The notes under the pieces were generated by a model. It ran no database searches. It saw nothing but the letters and a program-made list of their open reading frames with translations, and had not been told where the DNA came from. Source: Alphaproteobacteria bacterium (GTDB lineage: Bacteria; Pseudomonadota; Alphaproteobacteria; Sphingomonadales; Sphingomonadaceae). From it: a stretch of 25,494 nt of DNA. Positions within the stretch are counted from its first letter, which is position 1. Every line of letters starts with the position of its first letter. This document shows, piece by piece, positions 13,444-20,856 of the stretch. Made by a program: the position numbers and the translations under genes. The stretch is from the NCBI GenBank assembly GCA_005882415.1, contig VBAE01000209.1:3020-28513 (forward strand), read 5' to 3'.

Positions 13444-14142
13444 TTGGAATATTCGCGCAGGCAATTGCTTGGAGCCGGAGCTATGGCCGGCCTGTTCGCA
13501 ACGACCGCCCAGAGCCAGACTCTGGCCCAGATCGTCGCCAATCTGAAGGACCCGGCCCCGGCCGTGCCGGCGGTTCGTCAGGCCGTCGCCGCGACGGTTC
13601 CGGCGCAGCCGAAGGTGATGGTCGATCCGGTCATCAACCCGCAGCTTCTCGCCCGGGCCCGCGCCTCGTTCGACCGCCACCGGTCCAGCCTTCGCCACAC
13701 CGACATCGTCGGGATCACCGATTTCAGCCGCCCGTCGGGCGAGCACCGCTTCTTCCTGCTCAACACCCAGACCGGCCGCGTCGACAAGCATCTCGTCGCC
13801 CATGGCCGCGGCTCCGATCCGGACCATAGCGGCTATGTCGAGCGCTTCTCGAACGGCTTCGGCTCCTACGCCTCGTCGCACGGCGCCTATGTCACCGGCG
13901 ACTACTACCCCGGCAAATACGGCCGCTCGATGAAGCTCGCCGGTTTGGACGCGTCGAACAGCAACGCCGAAGCCCGCGCGATCGTCGTCCACAGCGCCTG
14001 GTATGCGGAGCCCGAACAGGTCCGCGAGCACGGCAAGCTCGGCCGCTCCGAAGGCTGCTTCGCAATGTCCTATCAGAGCCTCCAGGAAGTGCTCCAGCAA
14101 CTCGGCCCCGGCCGCCTCCTCTACGCCGACAAAATCGCCTAA
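13444..14142 (+). CDS. Tat-exported murein L,D-transpeptidase (YkuD_2 type), copy 2
   Basis: A 232-residue paralogue of the preceding gene. It has its own twin-arginine signal (YSRRQLLGAGAMAGL), a longer Pro/Ala-rich linker (residues 25-60) and the same catalytic blocks: VAHGRGSDPDHSG, HGAYVTGDYYPGKYG, IVVHSAWYAEP (His183) and GRSEGCFAMS (Cys205). The start is an unusual TTG at 13444; GGAGGG lies 6 nt before it, and any later ATG would remove the Tat motif. The gene is separated from copy 1 by only 43 nt, so the two are probably co-transcribed and arose by tandem duplication. The linker difference suggests some divergence in reach or substrate. Its stop codon abuts a structured inverted repeat. 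Confidence 0.88.
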   Translation: MEYSRRQLLGAGAMAGLFATTAQSQTLAQIVANLKDPAPAVPAVRQAVAATVPAQPKVMVDPVINPQLLARARASFDRHRSSLRHTDIVGITDFSRPSGEHRFFLLNTQTGRVDKHLVAHGRGSDPDHSGYVERFSNGFGSYASSHGAYVTGDYYPGKYGRSMKLAGLDASNSNAEARAIVVHSAWYAEPEQVREHGKLGRSEGCFAMSYQSLQEVLQQLGPGRLLYADKIA

Positions 14143-14313
14143 AATCCTCCCCATCGACGATGGGGAGGGGGACCCCGCGTAGCGGGGTGGAGGGGTAAAA
14201 GGCGCGGGAATCAGAAGGTTCGCGCCCGATCCACCTCCGGCCGCGCCAGCTACCCCTCCACCACATTTAATCTGGTCCCCCTCCCCCCGAGCTCACGCTC
14301 GCGGGGAGGATTT
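14142..14313. repeat. Composite palindromic repeat family 2, between convergent genes
   Basis: The ends are inverted (AAATCCTCCCC at 14142-14152, GGGGAGGATTT at 14303-14313). The left half holds two hairpins: CCTCCCCATCG-a-CGATGGGGAGG (14146-14168) and ACCCCGC-gta-GCGGGGT (14172-14188). It ends in GGTGGAGGGGTA (14186-14197), which pairs perfectly with TACCCCTCCACC (14251-14262) of the right half. The right half ends with another long hairpin (one mismatch). It fills the whole space between two convergent transpeptidase genes and may act as a bidirectional terminator. Confidence 0.85.
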
Positions 14314-14314
14314 G

Positions 14315-15583
14315 CTACTTCGACGAAGCCATCGCCGCCGCCGGCCCAGTCCGATTCAGCGCGGTCGCCACCGGTGCGTCGCGGCCGTAGATGTCGCGGT
14401 AGGAGACGAGCTCGTTGGTGTTGGCGGCCGCGGCGGCGGTGAAATAGGTGATGTAGACCGGCGTCGGCGCGGACGCCTGGGCCTGGATGGTCTTCTTGGC
14501 CGCGACCGCCGCGTCGATCGCCGCCTTGTCCCACTTCGGATTGTCGAGCAGCAGCTCGGCGAAGCCCAGCGGGTCCTGGGTACGGATGCAGCCGTGGCTG
14601 AACGCGCGGACGGCCTTGGCGAAGAGCGATTTGGACGGGGTGTCGTGCAGGTAGATCGCCTGGTTGTTCGGCATCACCACCTTGATCCGGCCGAGCGCGT
14701 TGGACGGCCCCGGCGGCTGGCGGTAGCGAACGGACTCGCCGTTCTTGACCGCGACATAGCCCTTCTTGCCGCGGACCTCGCCGGAGATGCTGGTCGGAAC
14801 CTCCCACCAGGGGTTCAAGATCACGCCGGTGGCGATCGCGCTCAATTGCGGAGTCGGAGTCTTGACTGCGCCGACCACGGCATTGTGCCGGGTGACGACC
14901 TGGCCGTTCTCGACCAGAGCGACGGTGTAGGCCGGCACGTTGACGATCACGTAGCGCGGGCCGAGATCGCGCGGAAGCCAGCGCCAACGCTCGAGGTTGG
15001 TGCGGATCTTGTCGCGCTTCGCCTGCTCGGTGGTATGAGAGAGGACGCCCTTAAGCTCGGCATATTGCGGGTGGGTCGGGAGCAGCGAGTCGAGGCTGTC
15101 GCGGACGGAATCGTTGTCGATCGCCTTTTTCATCAGCGCGAACTGCTCGCCGGCGTCGAGGTCGGGATCGATGACGTGCCAGTCCACACGCGCGTCGGCG
15201 CTCGCATGGCCGGTCGCGAGGTCGGCCGAAACGCGCAGGAAGATGTCGCTGGCGGTGTTGCTGAGCAGCGTGGAATCGCCGTCGTCGATCGCCGCGCGCA
15301 GCTTCTCCACGTCATAGTCGGCGGGATCGAGGCCCTCCTCGCCGATCCGCTCGACATAAGCGAGCAGGTCCTTGGCGGGGCCCTTCTTCCATTTGGGGGC
15401 GAGGGTCGGGTCGGCCAGGCGCCGGATCACCCGCTCGCTCTCGTCGAACGCCACCGCGGGCGCTTCGCCGGCGGCGACCTGCTCCTGGGTCGGCTTCTCG
15501 CCTTCCTGGAGCTGGGCGAAAGCCGGGGCCGCTGCCGCGGTCGCGAGCAGGAGGAAGAGCGGGAGGCGCGAAATGTGGGTCAT
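14315..15583 (-). CDS. YcbB/LdtD-like L,D-transpeptidase
   Basis: A 422-residue exported protein with a Sec signal peptide (LPLFLLLATAAAAPAFAQ). A helical region at about 60-200 (LLAYVERIGEEGLDPADYD and following) is typical of the scaffold or peptidoglycan-binding part of YcbB-like enzymes. The YkuD domain follows: RYVIVNVPAYTVALVENG, the substrate-side NPWWEVPTSI, and the active site IYLHDTPSKSLF ... AFSHGCIR (Cys332). YcbB-type enzymes make 3-3 cross-links and can give beta-lactam tolerance. AAGGA lies 5 nt before the ATG. It is convergent with the tandem YkuD_2 genes. At 422 residues it is shorter than E. coli LdtD (about 615). Confidence 0.94.
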   Translation of the reverse strand: MTHISRLPLFLLLATAAAAPAFAQLQEGEKPTQEQVAAGEAPAVAFDESERVIRRLADPTLAPKWKKGPAKDLLAYVERIGEEGLDPADYDVEKLRAAIDDGDSTLLSNTASDIFLRVSADLATGHASADARVDWHVIDPDLDAGEQFALMKKAIDNDSVRDSLDSLLPTHPQYAELKGVLSHTTEQAKRDKIRTNLERWRWLPRDLGPRYVIVNVPAYTVALVENGQVVTRHNAVVGAVKTPTPQLSAIATGVILNPWWEVPTSISGEVRGKKGYVAVKNGESVRYRQPPGPSNALGRIKVVMPNNQAIYLHDTPSKSLFAKAVRAFSHGCIRTQDPLGFAELLLDNPKWDKAAIDAAVAAKKTIQAQASAPTPVYITYFTAAAAANTNELVSYRDIYGRDAPVATALNRTGPAAAMASSK

Positions 15584-15731
15584 GGCGATCCTTTAAACGA
15601 CGCTCATTGCGCAAACCAGCTTTCCGCTTGCTGTATCGGTGCAGGCGGCGCGGAATTTCCGGGCAGCGCCTCTCGCGCGCAACACTCGTCCGCCCGCCTC
15701 TACCGCCAAGCCGTTGGAGAGGCAACAAAAA

Positions 15732-15751
15732 GGGCGGCCCGAAGGCCGCCC
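15732..15751 (-). terminator. Rho-independent terminator of the DUF4383 gene
   Basis: On the minus strand GGGCGGCC-TTCG-GGCCGCCC, an 8-bp GC stem with a UUCG tetraloop, is followed by TTTTT (15731-15727). It lies 22 nt past the DUF4383 stop codon. Confidence 0.92.
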
Positions 15752-15773
15752 CAGGCTGCGGAACTTGTCGTCT

Positions 15774-16196
15774 TCAGCTGTGGGAGCTGACCGCAACGTC
15801 GCGGTTGATCCAGCCGAAATAGACGCCGCCCAAAGCCAGCACCGCGTGCAGCCACACGTCGTGGCCGAACAAAGGGATGAGGCCGAAAGTGGTGTTGAGG
15901 CCGGGGACGAGGCCCATCACGGTCAGCACGATGTAGATGATCGCCACCGAGCGGAAATAGAGGCGGGCGCCCCCGAGGCTGCGCGAGGCGAGCAGGCCCC
16001 ACACGCCGAACAGCAGGTGGACGATGTTGTGCAATATGTTGACCGGGAACAGCCCCAGCTCATAGCCGAAGAAGCTCAATATCTTGACGTCGGGGTGGGT
16101 GTGCGGACCCATCAGGGTCACGTCGGTGAGAAAGCCGGCGCAGCCGACGATCAGGAACACGATGCCGAAAATCATCGCGAAGGTACGGGTGTTCAT
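15774..16196 (-). CDS. DUF4383 family membrane protein
   Basis: A 140-residue integral membrane protein with four predicted transmembrane segments: FAMIFGIVFLIVGCAGF, ILHNIVHLLFGVWGLLA, SVAIIYIVLTVMGLVPG and WLHAVLALGGVYFGWI. The second segment carries the conserved NILHNIVHLLFG motif with two His residues, and a third His follows in LFGHDVWLH. These are hallmarks of DUF4383, whose function is unknown. GGGAGATGG precedes the ATG at 16196; the frame is open further upstream, but that part has no start signal. It is a monocistronic gene with its own terminator. Confidence 0.88.
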   Translation of the reverse strand: MNTRTFAMIFGIVFLIVGCAGFLTDVTLMGPHTHPDVKILSFFGYELGLFPVNILHNIVHLLFGVWGLLASRSLGGARLYFRSVAIIYIVLTVMGLVPGLNTTFGLIPLFGHDVWLHAVLALGGVYFGWINRDVAVSSHS

Positions 16197-16318
16197 CAAA
16201 CCATCTCCCTGCATTTTTTGATTTTCACGCCACAGCCGAAACCCCCCATCCGGGAAGCCAGGATAGCTCGATAACGGTTGCGTAACCAGTTCGTTCAATT
16301 CTCCCCGATTAGAAGGAC

Positions 16319-16939
16319 TTAGATGTAGACTCGCGCTTCGGCGCCCGCCCCGGCGGCGAAGCGCGCGATCGCCTGCGCGATCTTGTCGCCGCCCTTCGAC
16401 GAAGGCTCGATCGGGTTGGCATAGTCGTCCGGCGCGTCGCAGATCAGGCGCAGGTCGATCAGGGCAAAGCCGCGGCGGAAAGCGGCGCGCGCGATGATGT
16501 CGTTGAACACCGACAAAGCGGTGCGGATCACCCTCTGGTCCGGCTCCGTCTCCGGCGTGTCGTAGATGGTGCAGAGCGCAACCGGCAGGCCCGTCGCCGC
16601 CACCGCGTCGGCCATCTCCTCATACTCCTCGGCGAAGCGCTGCTGCGCCGCGGCGAGGAGCATCACCGCCTCGCCGACGCTGCGCACCGGTTGCGACAGG
16701 ATGTGCGAAGCGCCGAGCGCGTCGTTGCCGCCGGCGCTCACCACAATGTGGGTGGCGCCCCGGGGAAGGCGGGCAAGCTGCGACTTCAAGCCGCGCGTGA
16801 CCGCGCCGTCGACCGCAAGCAGGCTCGCTTCCCATTGGAGGGGCAAGTGGCCGCGAAGCTGCGTCACCACATCCGGCCCGCCGCGGACATAGGCGCCGTT
16901 GTCGAAGATCGAATCGCCCAGGATGATGACATGGCCCAT
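16319..16939 (-). CDS. SGNH/GDSL-family hydrolase, cytoplasmic
   Basis: A 206-residue protein with block I GDSIFDNG (nucleophile Ser10) and block III SAGGNDA (Asn72). The C-terminal region DDYANPIEPSSKGGDKIA is where block V with the catalytic DxxH should be, but no His is visible there. Either the family uses another residue or the enzyme is impaired. Members hydrolyse esters of diverse substrates; no substrate can be named. There is no signal peptide. It starts 14 nt after the stop of the ATP-grasp gene, so they are probably one operon. Confidence 0.82.
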   Translation of the reverse strand: MGHVIILGDSIFDNGAYVRGGPDVVTQLRGHLPLQWEASLLAVDGAVTRGLKSQLARLPRGATHIVVSAGGNDALGASHILSQPVRSVGEAVMLLAAAQQRFAEEYEEMADAVAATGLPVALCTIYDTPETEPDQRVIRTALSVFNDIIARAAFRRGFALIDLRLICDAPDDYANPIEPSSKGGDKIAQAIARFAAGAGAEARVYI

Positions 16940-16953
16940 GGGCCCGAAGCGGC

Positions 16954-17814
16954 TCAGCGGCCGATGAGTTCCTTCGCGGCAGCGGCGAATTTCGCCCCGG
17001 CTTCAGCATCATAACTGAGGTAAAGGTCGGGCTCGATCAGCTCCGCCTCGATCAGCTCCGGCGCGCCGGACAGGCCGCGGACGAGGTCGATCCGCGCGTA
17101 GAGCAAAGGCTCCTCGATCGCCGCCAGGATACGCTCGGCCGCTTCGCGCTCGTCCGCCTCCGGCTCGTAGGCGGCGATGATCCCGTCGAACTCGGGCTGC
17201 ACGCGGAAGTCGCCGGGCTGCGGGCGCTTGCTGATCGCGTGGCTGTAGCGGCCGCCGAAATAGAGCAGCGACACCTCCCCGCTGGTCTCGATCTCGGGCA
17301 GATAAGGCTGGACCATCGCCGCGCCCTCCGGGCCGCCGTCCAGCTTATCGCCGGGCGACCAGCGGATCGTCTGCCAGGCGGTCGAGGAGATGCGCGGCTT
17401 GGCGACCAGCCGGTCCGTGCCGAACTCGGCGGCGGCAGTCCGCAGAACGCCTTCGTCGACGCGATCGGCATAAAGGGTGGGCACCACCGGCGCGCCCCGC
17501 TCGGCGAGGGTGCCGAGGTAGAGCTTGTCCGCGTTCCAGCGCAGCACCGTCGCCGGATTGTGGAGGCGCACCCCCTCCTCCTCCCAGCGGTCGACCGCCT
17601 CCGCCCATTGCTGGGGCGCGAACGGATAGCCCCAGACGAGCAGCGGCAGGACGAGCTCGAATGAGGCGAGGTCGTCCGCATCTGCCCAGTCGCGCCCCTC
17701 GACGCTGAGCCCGGCCGCCCGCAGCGGCGCCGCATTCACCTCGAGCACGTCGCGCCAGCGGGTCCGGAATCCCTCGCTCGCCGCATCCGGGGTCAAGATC
17801 GCGACGTTGCTCAT
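16954..17814 (-). CDS. ATP-grasp ligase (RimK/DcsG-like), unknown substrate
   Basis: A 286-residue ATP-grasp protein. Seen in order: WNADKLYLGTLAERGAPVVPT (Lys97 and the glycine-proline turn of the ATP lid), LVAKPRISS (Lys139), MVQPYLPEI with GEVSLLYFGG, HAISKRP (Lys197), ARIDLV (Asp243) and an acidic metal-binding IEAELIEPDLYL (Glu258, Glu261). This is the layout of carboxylate-amine ligases of the glutathione-synthase/RimK type, some of which act in amino-acid or peptide secondary metabolism such as DcsG in cycloserine synthesis. The true substrate is unknown. Its ATG overlaps the stop codon of the disrupted aldehyde dehydrogenase by 4 nt, implying functional linkage before that gene broke. 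Confidence 0.82.
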   Translation of the reverse strand: MSNVAILTPDAASEGFRTRWRDVLEVNAAPLRAAGLSVEGRDWADADDLASFELVLPLLVWGYPFAPQQWAEAVDRWEEEGVRLHNPATVLRWNADKLYLGTLAERGAPVVPTLYADRVDEGVLRTAAAEFGTDRLVAKPRISSTAWQTIRWSPGDKLDGGPEGAAMVQPYLPEIETSGEVSLLYFGGRYSHAISKRPQPGDFRVQPEFDGIIAAYEPEADEREAAERILAAIEEPLLYARIDLVRGLSGAPELIEAELIEPDLYLSYDAEAGAKFAAAAKELIGR

Positions 17815-19257
17815 GGCATCGAGAAATTGATGCCCTGCGCAAGCGGCAGCTCGCGCGAGTAGTTGATCGTGTTGGTCGCGCGCCGCATGTAGTTGCGCCA
17901 GGCGTCCGAGCCGCTCTCGCGGCCGCCGCCGGTCTCCTTCTCGCCGCCGAACGCGCCGCCGATCTCGGCCCCCGACGGCCCGATATTGACGTTGACGATC
18001 CCGCAGTCGGAGCCCGCCGCGGAGAGGAAAGTCTCCGCCTCGCGCAGATCGTTGGTGAAGATGGACGAGGAGAGGCCCTGCGGCGCCGCATTGTGGAGCG
18101 CGATCGCCTCGTCGAGCGAGGAATAGCGCATCACGTAGAGGATCGGCGCGAAGGTCTCGGTGAGGGTGATCTCGGTCTGCCCCGGCATCTCGACGATCGC
18201 CGGCCGGACGTAGAAGGCGCCGTCCGGGCTCTCCAGCCGCTCGCCGCCCTGGACTTGTCCCCCCTGCTCCCGCGCCGCCGCCAGCGCCGCCTGCATTCCC
18301 TGGAAAGACGCGCCGTCGATCAGCGGCCCGACCAGCACGCCGTCCTCCAGCGGATTGCCCACGGGCACCCCCGCCCAGATCTGCTGAAGGCGCGGCACCA
18401 GCGCGTCGTAAATTTCCTCATGGACGAGCAGCCGGCGGAGCGTCGTGCAGCGCTGCCCGGCGGTGCCGACCGCGGCGAACAGGATCGCCCGGAGCGCCAG
18501 ATCGAGATCGGCCGAGGGGGCGACGATCATGCCGTTGGGTCGAACCCGTGGCGGAGAGCAATGCGACCTTCGGGTTTTCGACCAAGGCCTCGCCGGTCTC
18601 GCGCAACCCGTGGACGACCTGGCTGAGGTTCGCCGGCGCGTCGCCGAACCGCTCCGCCGCCCGCTCGAACAGCGCCTGAACCGCCACCGCGGTGACGGGC
18701 GTCTTCTCCGAAGGCTTCCACACCATGGAATCGCCGCAGACGAAGGCAAGGCACGCGTTCCAAGCCCACACCGCGACGGGAAAGTTGAAGGCGGAGATGA
18801 CCCCGACCACGCCCAGCGGGTGCCAGGTCTCCATCATCCGGTGCCCCGGCCGCTCGGTGGCGATGGTAAGGCCGTAGAGCTGCCGCGACAGCCCGACCGC
18901 GAAGTCGCAGATGTCGATCATCTCCTGAACCTCGCCGAGCCCCTCCTGCAGGATCTTCCCCGCCTCGAGGCTCACCAGCCGGCCGAGCGCCGCTTTCTCC
19001 TCCCGCAACACCTCCCCGAACAGCCGCACAAGCTCGCCCCGCCGCGGCGGCGGAACCGACCGCCAGGCGAGGAAAGCGTCGTGCGCCCGCTCCACCACCT
19101 CGGCCACCTGCGCCGGGGACGCGGACGCGACCGAGCCGATGACGCGCCCATCGACGGGAGAGCGTGACTCGAGGTCTCCGCCCCCCGCTTCGACGCGGAG
19201 GCGGGAGAGCAGGTCGGCGGTTTCGGCGGCGGCGTCGAAGGAAGGACTGACTGGCAA
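17811..19257 (-). pseudogene. Aldehyde dehydrogenase (ALDH7-like) with internal deletion
   Basis: The 5' part, read from a probable TTG at 19257 (CGGAG 7 nt upstream), encodes the N-terminal half of an ALDH: SAFNFPVAVWAWN with the oxyanion Asn, KPSEKTP, and VALLSATGST. At 18537 the frame breaks. The 3' part continues in another frame as NGMIVAPSADLDLA and GTAGQRCTTLRR (catalytic Cys), then to the C-terminus at 17811. Family members have about 24 residues between GST and the Asn, including the catalytic-base motif ELGG. Only one base of that stretch remains, implying a deletion of about 71 nt. The enzyme would be truncated and inactive. It would otherwise resemble aminoadipate-semialdehyde/piperideine-carboxylate dehydrogenases. 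Confidence 0.85.
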
Positions 19258-19298
19258 GGCGAAGCTCCGGGATGCGGGCCGCGCCTGTATCACGCCGC

Positions 19299-20783
19299 TC
19301 AATAGGTGACGAGCTTGACCTTCTGGCCGGGCGTCAGGCGCGAGCCCGAGCCGAGGCCGTTCAGCACCAGGAAGCGCTCCAGCGGATAGTCGGTGAAGGC
19401 CATCCGCCGGCTGAGCGAGGCCGGGGTATCGCCCGCCTTCACCGTCACCACCCGAACGAAGCGCGGCTTCACCGCCGCGGCTTCGCTCGCCGACAGGGTA
19501 CGGAACGATTCGACCATCGACTCCATCGCGCCGATCCCCTGCCCCGCCGGGGTCAGCATGACGAAGTGGAAGGCCTGACCGGAACTCGGCGCGTAAGCGA
19601 AGACCGTTACGTCGACCTGCGTGGAGCCGCTGTTGGCCCTGATCTGGGTGTAGGCGGCCGGGATACCGTTGACGCTGGTCCGGCGTATGTCGGATCGCGG
19701 CAGCGCGCCACCATTGCCCGCCAGACCTTGAAGGACCGAGCCGATATAGCTCTCCAGGCTGCCCTGATAGGCGCCGGTGCCGAACTGCGCCTGGGCGTTC
19801 GGGCCGCTGATCGACACCGCATTGGCGCCATTCTGCATGGTGAAGCCCTGCGGGATGGTGAAGGCGAAACGAAGGCCGGGATGGAGGAAATTGCGCCCTT
19901 CGACCACGCCCAGCTTCGGGTCGTCGCCATACATCAGACCGTCCAAGGCTGCGAGGAAGGCGTCGCGGTTGCGCACCCCGGTCGCGCGGGTCGCGGCGGC
20001 CTGGGCGGTGGCGTGCTGCACCCGGGCGGCGGGATCGGGGTGGGTGCTCGCCCATTGCGGAAGCGAGCGGCTATTGCCGCTGATCCTCTGGTCGAGCGTC
20101 TCCTGCGCGGCGAGGCTCCGAAGCATGGTCGCGAGCGCCCCGGGATCGTAGCCGGCGCGCACCAGATACTGGACGGCGAGGTCGTCCGCCTGGGTCTCCT
20201 GGCCGCGCGAATAGCCCAAAGTGATGAGCTGGGTGCCGGTGCCGATGCCCTTGTTGAGCAAGCCTCCGATCGCCGAATCGCCGGCAACGGCGCCGACCAG
20301 AACCTGACCGATCGCGCCGAGGATGGTGTTTCGGGTGGCGGCGTTCTGGCGCTTCTTGCTGTGGCGGGCGGCGACATGGCCGACTTCGTGGCCGAGCACC
20401 GCGGCGAGCTCCGCCTCGTCGTTCATCAGCGCCATCAGGTCGCGGGGCAAATAGACGTAGCCGCCGGGGATGGCGAAGGCGTTCTCCACCGGGCTGTTCA
20501 AGAGGGTGACGGTGAACGCCTGCGGACTTGCGGCGAGCCCTGACTGGACCGCGATCCGCTGCCCGACCCGCGTTGCATAGGCCGCCTGCGGACCGGACTG
20601 GGCGCCGCCATATTCCTGCAGGATGTCGGGGTGCGCGGCCGTGCCCTGCTGCCGTTCCTTCGCCGTGATCGGCGCGGCCTGGCGGAAGGTGGCGGTCTTC
20701 GCGGGCGCCGCGATGGCGGGGCCGGGGGCGGAAAGGATGAGAGCCGCCGAGGCGACGGAGGCGAGCAGACGCTTGCCGATCAT
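19299..20783 (-). CDS. Periplasmic M48 family metalloprotease with C-terminal LysM-like domain
   Basis: A 494-residue exported protein with a signal peptide (LLASVASAALILSAPGPAIA) and an M48 protease domain: NAFAIPGGYVYLPRDLMAL, zinc motif GHEVGHVAARH (His132, His136), third ligand Glu196 in GQETQAD, and STHPDPAAR. A middle domain follows (about 280-430), and the last 50 residues (VKAGDTPASLSRRM to the end) look like a LysM-type domain. Related BepA/YfgC-type proteases act in outer-membrane protein quality control. AGGAG lies 8 nt before the ATG, and a consensus EcfG promoter lies at 20819-20844. It is probably the first gene of a run with the ALDH remnant, the ATP-grasp ligase and the SGNH hydrolase. 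Confidence 0.92.
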   Translation of the reverse strand: MIGKRLLASVASAALILSAPGPAIAAPAKTATFRQAAPITAKERQQGTAAHPDILQEYGGAQSGPQAAYATRVGQRIAVQSGLAASPQAFTVTLLNSPVENAFAIPGGYVYLPRDLMALMNDEAELAAVLGHEVGHVAARHSKKRQNAATRNTILGAIGQVLVGAVAGDSAIGGLLNKGIGTGTQLITLGYSRGQETQADDLAVQYLVRAGYDPGALATMLRSLAAQETLDQRISGNSRSLPQWASTHPDPAARVQHATAQAAATRATGVRNRDAFLAALDGLMYGDDPKLGVVEGRNFLHPGLRFAFTIPQGFTMQNGANAVSISGPNAQAQFGTGAYQGSLESYIGSVLQGLAGNGGALPRSDIRRTSVNGIPAAYTQIRANSGSTQVDVTVFAYAPSSGQAFHFVMLTPAGQGIGAMESMVESFRTLSASEAAAVKPRFVRVVTVKAGDTPASLSRRMAFTDYPLERFLVLNGLGSGSRLTPGQKVKLVTY

Positions 20784-20818
20784 AAACGCAACTCCTGGAA
20801 AACCGGCGATGGGTCCTG

Positions 20819-20844
20819 AACGGGGGAGCGGCGGCAAACGTTCC
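20819..20844 (-). promoter_or_regulatory. Consensus EcfG-type promoter upstream of the M48 protease
   Basis: On the minus strand GGAAC (20844-20840) is followed by exactly 17 nt and CGTT (20822-20819). This matches the EcfG general-stress consensus GGAAC-N16/17-CGTT at every defined base. The M48 start codon lies 36 nt further on, leaving a leader of about 25-30 nt that includes the AGGAG site. Confidence 0.65.
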
Positions 20845-20856
20845 GGAGCCGCAACC

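Noticed and set aside
14312..15790. A 492-codon plus-strand open frame opposite the YcbB-like gene
   Set aside because: Low-complexity Arg/Gly/Val translation, while the minus strand encodes a complete signal peptide and YkuD active site.
19272..20543. A 423-codon plus-strand frame opposite the M48 protease
   Set aside because: No recognisable motifs; the minus strand carries HEVGH and the other family motifs.
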